Origin: Gammaproteobacteria bacterium
Lineage (GTDB): Bacteria; Pseudomonadota; Gammaproteobacteria; Pseudomonadales; Pseudohongiellaceae
Length of the DNA: 37,792 nt
Assembly: GCA_002712055.1 (NCBI GenBank)
Contig: PARV01000050.1
Coordinates: forward strand, 1 to 37,792
Direction: 5' to 3'
Below the pieces are notes generated by a model, which was not told the DNA's origin, ran no database searches, and worked only from the letters and a program-made list of their open reading frames with translations. Below are positions 31,125 through 37,792 of the stretch, piece by piece. Numbering within the stretch: position 1 is the stretch's first letter; each line of letters opens with the position of its first letter. The translations under genes and the position numbers were made by a program.

Positions 31125-32309
31125 TTAGTAGACTTCAAATAACCCGGCCGCTCCCATGCCTCCCCCCACACACATAGTGCAGATAACATATTTGGCACCA
31201 CGACGTTTACCTTCGATAAGCGCATGACCAACCAGACGAGCTCCACTCATGCCGTACGGGTGTCCGATGGAGATAGCGCCGCCATTAACATTGAGTAGTT
31301 CATTGGGAATGTTCAGTTTGTCTCGACAGTAAACCACCTGAACGGCAAATGCTTCGTTTAATTCCCAAAGACCAATATCGTCCATAGAAAGATTGAAGCG
31401 CTCCAGCAACTTAGGGACCGCGTAGATTGGTCCTATCCCCATTTCGTCAGGGTCCAGGCCAGCCACCGATATGCCACGATAGGCCCCAAGTGGTTCCACA
31501 CCTTTCTGTTCTGCAAGTTTGCTATCCATCAAGACCGAAGCAGACGCGCCGTCGGATAGTTGGCTGGCGTTACCAGCAGTAATCACGCCATCATCAAAGA
31601 CTGTTCTTAGGCCCGATAGCCCTTCCAGAGTTGTTGTGGGGCGGTTTCCTTCATCTTTTTCCAAGGTAATATCGTGGGTACTTTGTTGCTTTGTTTCCTT
31701 ATCCATGAATATCATTTTTGTAGCTAGAGGAGCAATTTCGTCATTAAACTTTCCAGCTTCTTGTGCTGCAGCTGTGCGTTGCTGGCTCTGAAGCGCGAAC
31801 TCGTCCTGCAGTTCCCGAGATATGTTGTAGCGATCGGCTACAGTTTCTGCTGTTTCCAGCATTGACATATAAGCATGTTCTGACTTGGCGACGACATTAG
31901 GGTCATGAGCTCGATAACCGTTGCGGTGTTCATTCTGTACTAGGCTTATCGATTCTAGCCCCCCACCTACCACGATAGGTATGTTGTCACACACAATCTG
32001 CTTGGCAGCGGTAGCAATAGCCATCATGCCCGATGAGCATTGACGATCTATACTCATACCTGAAACGGAATTTGGAAGACCGGCGGCTATGGTTGAGGTA
32101 CGGCCAATATTGCTTCCAGACGATCCTTGCTGCATAGCACAGCCCATGATTACATCATCCACCTCGCCCGGCTCGATTCCGGCTCTCTTCACGGCTTGCG
32201 CAATTACATGGCCACCTAGTGTGGGAGCATCCGTGTCGTTAAAGGCTCCGCGATACGCTTTGCCTATTGGTGTTCGGGCGGTGGATACGATTACTGCTTC
32301 TCTAGTCAT
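31125..32309 (-). CDS. Acetyl-CoA C-acyltransferase (thiolase)
   Basis: [73 protein letters not shown]. Confidence 0.95.
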   Translation of the reverse strand: MTREAVIVSTARTPIGKAYRGAFNDTDAPTLGGHVIAQAVKRAGIEPGEVDDVIMGCAMQQGSSGSNIGRTSTIAAGLPNSVSGMSIDRQCSSGMMAIATAAKQIVCDNIPIVVGGGLESISLVQNEHRNGYRAHDPNVVAKSEHAYMSMLETAETVADRYNISRELQDEFALQSQQRTAAAQEAGKFNDEIAPLATKMIFMDKETKQQSTHDITLEKDEGNRPTTTLEGLSGLRTVFDDGVITAGNASQLSDGASASVLMDSKLAEQKGVEPLGAYRGISVAGLDPDEMGIGPIYAVPKLLERFNLSMDDIGLWELNEAFAVQVVYCRDKLNIPNELLNVNGGAISIGHPYGMSGARLVGHALIEGKRRGAKYVICTMCVGGGMGAAGLFEVY

Positions 32310-32339
32310 TACTATCTCCGATTTATTCTTTAGGCTGCT

Positions 32340-32858
32340 CTATTTCTTAACAATAAGTGCGGTTATTTTCTCGATTGCTTCATGCGCTAATTCTACCATC
32401 TCAACGTCTGTGCGATCTTGGATGGGATGAGGGATAAAAGCTCTAGCGACGTTTATGCCGAGAGATTTACCCTGAGCATTAGCTGCCTCTTCAAACTCAC
32501 AAGAAGCTACGAATCCTGAAGGGGTGCCGCGGCTTTCCAAGTCCATGATGTCATGCAAACTGCACGAGGTACATGAACCTCAGTCGGCTAACCCTTCAAT
32601 AACAGCATCGCACTCTGAGCTGATTTTCTGACTAAGTTGTCTCGGCGCGATGCGGGCAAAGGTCGGTTTCATGTAACGATTTACCCTAGCTCCTTTGCCA
32701 AGCAAAAGGGTTTCAATCTCATCAAGAAACTCCTTCCCCCTGGGTTTGGAAATGTCTAGAAGTCCGATAGTTGCTCCTTCCAAGCTTTGTAGACGGGGAA
32801 CTAATTGTCGCTCGGTGGGTGCTAGCTCCGCAGTTGGGTCCAGCAGGAATTCACTCAT
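32340..32858 (-). CDS. UGSC-type selenoprotein, 172 aa with in-frame UGA (Sec93) at 32580-32582; the track splits it into 32580-32858 and 32340-32558
   Basis: Both ORFs share one frame (519 nt = 173 codons). Minus-strand DNA across the junction: GGG/..TTA GCC GAC TGA GGT TCA TGT ACC TCG TGC AGT TTG CAT GAC = L A D U G S C T S C S L H D. GAGGAG RBS before ATG 32858; final stop TAA. Confidence 0.88.
32551..32567 (-). promoter_or_regulatory. Bacterial SECIS-like stem-loop
   Basis: Minus strand TCGTGCA-GTT-TGCATGA: 7-bp stem (one G-U pair), 3-nt loop with G first, apical loop 19 nt after the UGA. Confidence 0.6.
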
Positions 32859-32870
32859 CTTGATCTCCTC

Positions 32871-34313
32871 TCAGTTAATTTGTTGCGAAACCAGTTGACT
32901 GCCTTTGTCTCCAGAGGCTAGCCAGCCGCTTATTATGGCTGAAAACATACCCGCTTTTCCGCCAGCACCGACTATGTGTAATCCGTCGTCTCTGAACTTG
33001 TTGAGTAGCATGTCTTTGAATTTTTCAGGCATGCCTTCAGCGATACCGCCCTTACCGCGAATGATATCAGCCCCAGGTGTTATTAGTTCGTCATATAGCG
33101 CTTTTTTCAAATCGGCTTTGGTCCAGTTATCCTGCCTCAGGACTCGACGGTGCTCTGGGCTAATTACGATCATAGCATCAGCCATTCCGAATGATCGTGT
33201 ATTAGCTACACTACGCAGGCTATTACCCAAGTTTTTGACTAACGATTCCGGTTGACGTGATAGCTGATCTACGAAGGGTTGTACTCCGCTGCCAGCAAAT
33301 AGATTAATCACTGAATCTTCCCTATTGTAACCACGATCCATGGCTAGCGACGGCCACTCTGTATCTGATTCATCTTCGGAGAAACAAAACGTATATTTGC
33401 CTGGAGTTCCCAGAGTGGCTCGATCAATCCCGCCTGGCAATCCCCCACCTACATTGCGGATGATAAGTTGCAGTGCCCGTCCGATTGTTGCGTTTGCCCG
33501 GTTACCTTGTCCAAGAGCGTTAACTCCTGAATTCATTCCGATTTGTTGGGTAATAGGCCCATTAACGATCATTACGGGAGCAGAGAAATACGTCGTACAC
33601 AGCAGGCCATGCATGCAAAATTCATCTTGTAGAGCTGCCTTTAAGGCGGCGATAACTACTTGCAGATGATCTGGCTTGCATCCTGCCATGACAGCATTTA
33701 TGGCGATTTTCTCTACTGTGCAGGGCTTATTATCCGGTGGCACAGAACCAATTATTTCATCGGCAGATAGGTCTGTGCCGGACAGCATGCGCGTTACTCT
33801 CAGCAGTGTAGGTGGAACTACGGGCAGGCCGTCGCTCCAGCCACGTTCAAAACACGCTTCCATTATGTCTTCAGATTCTGCTAGTTCGATCTTCCTAGCC
33901 CGCAGACGATCTGTATCGAAACGGAGCGTCAGAATTTCATTCATCCCAGGATCTTGAGTCTTTGAGCCACAACCCGGTTTGGAATCCACGAGATTGGCAC
34001 CGAGATTTTCGATGCCGGTCAATTCTTGCCACTCACTTTTGTTCCAACCGAATATGCGCGCTTGGTTATCCAAACCATTATCTGAACGAATGAGTGTAGG
34101 AACTATCTCTATGTTCTGTTTGTAGGAGAATTCGAGGGAGGAGTCATCTATTTTAGTAATGACATTTTCCGGAAACGAAGGATCATCTTGGACGTAAATG
34201 GCCAGAGAATCATTAAAGGTTTCTGAAAGTTGCTTGATGACAGGCTCAATTAACGCGCAGGTCGGGCAGTCTTTTTTCACGACAAGCGAATAGTAATGTT
34301 CTTGTTGTTTCAA
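32871..34313 (-). CDS. Two-domain protein: N-terminal thioredoxin-like (CPTC) + conserved C-terminal domain of unknown function
   Basis: YYSLVVKKDCPTCALIEPVIKQL...VPTLIRSDNG; C-terminal RGWSDGLPVVPPTLLRV...AGCKPDHLQVVIAAL. Ends 12 nt before the UGSC gene. Confidence 0.75.
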   Translation of the reverse strand: MKQQEHYYSLVVKKDCPTCALIEPVIKQLSETFNDSLAIYVQDDPSFPENVITKIDDSSLEFSYKQNIEIVPTLIRSDNGLDNQARIFGWNKSEWQELTGIENLGANLVDSKPGCGSKTQDPGMNEILTLRFDTDRLRARKIELAESEDIMEACFERGWSDGLPVVPPTLLRVTRMLSGTDLSADEIIGSVPPDNKPCTVEKIAINAVMAGCKPDHLQVVIAALKAALQDEFCMHGLLCTTYFSAPVMIVNGPITQQIGMNSGVNALGQGNRANATIGRALQLIIRNVGGGLPGGIDRATLGTPGKYTFCFSEDESDTEWPSLAMDRGYNREDSVINLFAGSGVQPFVDQLSRQPESLVKNLGNSLRSVANTRSFGMADAMIVISPEHRRVLRQDNWTKADLKKALYDELITPGADIIRGKGGIAEGMPEKFKDMLLNKFRDDGLHIVGAGGKAGMFSAIISGWLASGDKGSQLVSQQIN

Positions 34314-34342
34314 AGTTTTAACCTCAATAAATGTGGTTTCGG

Positions 34343-34687
34343 CTAATAAATAAAACTTAGAGTACTAATACCAACTAAGATATTAACTATCATAAACACC
34401 GACGAAGTTCTAGACATCACTTTCCAGAGTTGAGGCCCATTATAGGCGGCCCGGATACCTATGATTAGAGTCACAGTATAAGCTAGCAGCGCGGCTATCA
34501 TTACGAGATAGGCCAGCCATTGGTCATTATCAACGGCTCGGCTGCCCATTACGAAGAACAGGCCACTGCCAAGAAAATAGAGAGCCCAGTAGGTGATAGC
34601 AAGGCCATATTCGCCAGCTAACAGTTTGGCCATAAATGAGCGCTCATCAAACGATTTGTTTTCTGGCGGTTGGTCCAGTTGGTTCAT
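34343..34687 (-). CDS. Small hydrophobic membrane protein of unknown function
   Basis: Three to four TM segments (AITYWALYFLGSGLFFVMG, LAYLVMIAALLAYTVTLIIGI, VFMIVNILVGISTLSFI); probable start ATG 34687 inside ORF 34343-34756. Confidence 0.55.
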   Translation of the reverse strand: MNQLDQPPENKSFDERSFMAKLLAGEYGLAITYWALYFLGSGLFFVMGSRAVDNDQWLAYLVMIAALLAYTVTLIIGIRAAYNGPQLWKVMSRTSSVFMIVNILVGISTLSFIY

Positions 34688-34906
34688 AGATTCAGATCTC
34701 AATAATCCAAGTGTATCGCACACTGGTTGCCGAGAAAACGATCGGCGAACAAGCAATAATTGTTTGCTTTTAGCAAGAGTTACAAAAATATTTTGTATTC
34801 GCTATTTTTATTTGTCTACTTCGAATTTCACGTTGCAGGGTAAATTTACTTACCGATGTAATTGCACTAATCTGGGGTTCAAAGCATAACAAAAGGGGGC
34901 GCTCTC

Positions 34907-35359
34907 ATGTCTGCCGATCTTATCCTGTCACTCTGTAATATTATTGTTTTGCCCGGTTGGTTGTTGCTGGCATTCCTTCCCAGATGGAAATGGACCCTTG
35001 GTATTGTTTGTACTGGAGTAATACCGTTTATCCTAGGTCTTGTTTATGTTGGATTATTTATTTCGCAATTTGGCAGTACGCCGGAAGGAGGCGGATTCGG
35101 TTCCCTCAATGGCATCGCCACTCTGTTCTCAAACCCCTATGTGTTGGCGGCAGGTTGGATTCATTATCTTGCGTTTGATCTTTTTGTCGGGTCATGGGAA
35201 GTTTTTGATTCTCAGAAAGTTGGCGTCTCACACTGGTTAGTCCTTCCTTGTTTGATACTAACCCTAATGCTAGGTCCAACTGGTCTTGCACTGTATCTCA
35301 TAATTCGGGCAATAGTGACTCGTAAACCGGAAATTTTCGAATCACAGACGGCCTATTAA
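34907..35359 (+). CDS. ABA4-like (DUF4281) membrane protein
   Basis: LPGWLLLAFLPRWKWT, AAGWIHYLAFDLFVGSWE, LGPTGLALYLIIR. Confidence 0.8.
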   Translation: MSADLILSLCNIIVLPGWLLLAFLPRWKWTLGIVCTGVIPFILGLVYVGLFISQFGSTPEGGGFGSLNGIATLFSNPYVLAAGWIHYLAFDLFVGSWEVFDSQKVGVSHWLVLPCLILTLMLGPTGLALYLIIRAIVTRKPEIFESQTAY

Positions 35360-35433
35360 CAAGTCTGAGTTATACGGAAAGTTAGCCTATGCTTAAATAG
35401 CCTGAAGGGGAGGCCTGACATTCGGACCAAATA

Positions 35434-36294
35434 CTACATTTTCCCCATCATGCCTTTTAAGGCGCCCGGGATATCTGCTGGGAAGACTACAAACTTAGAA
35501 TTATCTGATGAGGATAGTTCCTGTAGTGAACTGATGTATTTCTCGCCGAGCAGGTAGATGACAGGAAGCTCCTTTTCCCCAATCGCTTCGGTCACCAGGT
35601 TAATTGCTCGTTTACTGGCCTCTGCAAGGATAACCTGTGCTTCAGCTTCACGCTTGGAGGCTTCTAATTCTCCTTCAGCGTTGAGTATGACCGCCTGTTT
35701 GTCACCATCTGCTCGGGTCACGGTAGCTCGGCGGGCACGTTCTGCTGCAGCCTGCTCTTCCATCGCTTGTTGCATGGTTGGTGACGGATTGATGTCCTGA
35801 ATTTCGACTGTCTTCAGAGTAATACCCCAATCGGAAATATCGTCCGAAATAGCGGCCTTTAGCTTCGCCTTGATATGATCGCGGGAGGATAAAGCATCGT
35901 CCAGTGACATTTCTCCAATTATCGAACGCAATGAAGTTTGCACCAGCGTTTGAATTGCAATGACATAGTTCTCTACGCCATACACAGCTTTTTCTGGCGA
36001 GACAATATTTATATAGGCTACAGCATTAGTAACAAGAACAGCATTATCCTTAGTGATAACTTCCTGGGAAGGAATATCGAGAACAATATCCTTGGTAGTA
36101 ACCTTGAAAGAAACATTGTCAATGTAAGGGATGATGAAATTTAGTCCTGGATTCAGAGATGTACTAAATTTTCCCAGACGCTGCACAACCCACTTGTACC
36201 CCTGTGGTACCTGGCGAACTCCTTTTGCTACCGTTACCAAAAGGAATATTAAGACAGCAATAGCGAGTACAAATGAAGGTTCTAAAAATTCCAT
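35434..36294 (-). CDS. SPFH/Band-7 (stomatin/prohibitin-like) protein
   Basis: VPQGYKWVVQRLGKFSTSLNPGLNFIIPYID, MEEQAAAERARRATVTRADGDKQAVILNAEGE. Confidence 0.93.
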   Translation of the reverse strand: MEFLEPSFVLAIAVLIFLLVTVAKGVRQVPQGYKWVVQRLGKFSTSLNPGLNFIIPYIDNVSFKVTTKDIVLDIPSQEVITKDNAVLVTNAVAYINIVSPEKAVYGVENYVIAIQTLVQTSLRSIIGEMSLDDALSSRDHIKAKLKAAISDDISDWGITLKTVEIQDINPSPTMQQAMEEQAAAERARRATVTRADGDKQAVILNAEGELEASKREAEAQVILAEASKRAINLVTEAIGEKELPVIYLLGEKYISSLQELSSSDNSKFVVFPADIPGALKGMMGKM

Positions 36295-36305
36295 GGTTCT
36301 GTTCC

Positions 36306-36758
36306 TTATGCTTTTTTAACTATTAATGAGTTTCCAGATAAATCCACGACGCTGACTCGATCCCCGATATTAAGCTCATCCTGCGAGATAATCAGCCATT
36401 CGTCAGACCCGAGTACAGGAGCAGGGAATCGAACTTTGCCCCTTTTCTCTCCGGTCGGTACTTTTAGGACTTGTCCAATTTCTCCCACTAGTGCTTCTCT
36501 AGATAAACCAGCTTTTGTTTTGTCCACATTTAGGGGTTTGATAATTTTGAACCATGCCAGGGCAAACGCTGTTGAGGTAATAGCCCAAATCATTATTTGA
36601 GTGGTTTCGGATAATTCAGGGAACGGAACCAACAGCAAGCCTACAAATGTTGCAGCTGCACCAAACCAGAATATAAAAAAGGATCCCAAAAATATTTCAG
36701 TAACCATCAAAGCGAGGCCAAATACTATCCAATGCCAATAGAGAAGTACTAAATCCAT
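36306..36758 (-). CDS. NfeD-like membrane protein
   Basis: HWIVFGLALMVTEIFLGSFFIFWFGAAATFVG; OB-fold-like C-terminus LVGEIGQVL...GDRVSVVDLSGNSLIVKK; adjacent to the SPFH gene. Confidence 0.88.
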   Translation of the reverse strand: MDLVLLYWHWIVFGLALMVTEIFLGSFFIFWFGAAATFVGLLLVPFPELSETTQIMIWAITSTAFALAWFKIIKPLNVDKTKAGLSREALVGEIGQVLKVPTGEKRGKVRFPAPVLGSDEWLIISQDELNIGDRVSVVDLSGNSLIVKKA

Positions 36759-36945
36759 AATTTATTTCCTTTCTGGCTGAACTTCATTATTGATCCGTTT
36801 GCACGGTTTGTTCAATGTTAATTTCAAGAAATTCAAATAAATATGAGCTAGTTGATTGTTTTTCTGAAACCTTCCTTTTTAGGCGCTTGCAGTCCGCTCA
36901 TGTAAAATACCCGGTAGGCGAATGAGGCACTATTCAGGCGTATGC

Positions 36946-37770
36946 ATGTCTATTCCGTATGTTAATTTAGGAGGCGAAGGCCCGATATTTCACTTCTCCC
37001 ATGCCAATGGGTATCCGCCGTTAGCTTATCGAGCTTTGCTGCAAGCCTTTCAAGCCGACCACGAAGTAATAGCAAGTTTACATAGACCTATTTGGGATAC
37101 ACCTCCAGAGCCGTCTGAGATGAAATCTTGGAGGCCACTCGGGGAGGATTTGTTGCTTTTACTAAAACAGTTGGGCCGACCAAATATCAGCGTCGGTCAT
37201 TCGATGGGGGCAGCTGCTATCGTAATGGCAGCTGTTAAGCATCCCGAACTATTTAGATCAATTGTTCTAATTGAACCTGTGATAATGTCGAGAAGGTACT
37301 TCTATTTTTTAAAGCTCTTCCGCGGATTAGCCAAGAGGAAAGTTCCGTTGATAAGAAAAACTTTAGATCGTATGGAATCTTGGGCTACCCGAGAAGAAGT
37401 GTATGAACATTTTCGACCGAAGATGGTATTCAAGAAAGTCAGTGATGCTGTGCTCTGGGATTATGTTAATTATGGTACAGCTGCATGTGAAGATGGTACG
37501 GTTCGGCTTGTTTATAGCAAAGAGTGGGAAGCGCATTGTTATTTGGTGGCACAAAGCATCTGGAGCTTGCTCCCAAAAGTTAAGGTTCCTCTGCTTGCTA
37601 TCCGAGGACGCGATTCTAATACTTTGTCAGAAAAGTCTTGGATTAAATGGAAAGCGATGTCGCCACAACACGATTATCGAGAGATAGATAATGCCGGGCA
37701 CTTGGTTCCTATGGAACAGCCTGAACAAATAGTGGTAACTATACGAGAATGGTTTTCCAAGGTTAAGTAA
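36946..37770 (+). CDS. Alpha/beta hydrolase
   Basis: FSHANGYPPLAYRALLQAF, VGHSMGAAAIVMA elbow, LLAIRGRDS, NAGHLVPMEQPE. Start at 36922 or 36946. Confidence 0.88.
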   Translation: MSIPYVNLGGEGPIFHFSHANGYPPLAYRALLQAFQADHEVIASLHRPIWDTPPEPSEMKSWRPLGEDLLLLLKQLGRPNISVGHSMGAAAIVMAAVKHPELFRSIVLIEPVIMSRRYFYFLKLFRGLAKRKVPLIRKTLDRMESWATREEVYEHFRPKMVFKKVSDAVLWDYVNYGTAACEDGTVRLVYSKEWEAHCYLVAQSIWSLLPKVKVPLLAIRGRDSNTLSEKSWIKWKAMSPQHDYREIDNAGHLVPMEQPEQIVVTIREWFSKVK

Positions 37771-37792
37771 CTACGAGAGATCACATTATGAA

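Noticed and set aside
32340-32558. Separate 72-aa ORF as listed in the track
   Set aside because: Its start is a TTG without a clear RBS, inside a continuous frame with the upstream ORF; better explained as the C-terminal part of the UGA-containing gene.
32340-32858. Pseudogene by nonsense mutation
   Set aside because: The stop falls exactly at the U position of the known UGSC motif, the frame on both sides stays intact, and a SECIS-like hairpin follows. Still needs the selA-D check.

Overview
The window reads as one contiguous chromosomal segment of a gammaproteobacterium-like genome (lineage is inference). It is dense with acyl-CoA and fatty-acid-type catabolism: four acyl-CoA dehydrogenase/FadH-type genes, a FadB/FadJ-like multifunctional enzyme, a thiolase, SDR and Zn-alcohol dehydrogenases, and several alpha/beta, SGNH and serine hydrolases. 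It also carries a complete Liv-type ABC importer, an isolated pal-like gene, arfB, an SPFH/NfeD pair, and a partial TPP-enzyme gene at the left edge that the ORF track misses. I saw no mobile element, CRISPR array, tRNA or rRNA. The most striking feature is on the minus strand at 32340-32858. The ORF track shows two unrelated short ORFs there, but they are one 172-codon frame interrupted by a single in-frame TGA at 32580-32582. The read-through product contains ...EGLAD-U-GSCTSCSLHD..., which is the signature of the UGSC-type (seleno)protein family. A 7-bp stem with a 3-nt GUU loop begins 12 nt after the UGA and fits the general layout of a bacterial SECIS element. The gene lies in a co-directional cluster between a CPTC thioredoxin-like two-domain protein and a thiolase, suggesting a selenium-dependent redox or catabolic module of unknown function. 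Secondary points of interest are an ACAD/APH-kinase/SDR cluster resembling 4-hydroxyacyl-CoA catabolism, a spermidine-synthase-like protein split into a membrane part and an apparently secreted enzyme part, and an Lnb/DUF4105-type protein near the lipoprotein gene pal.
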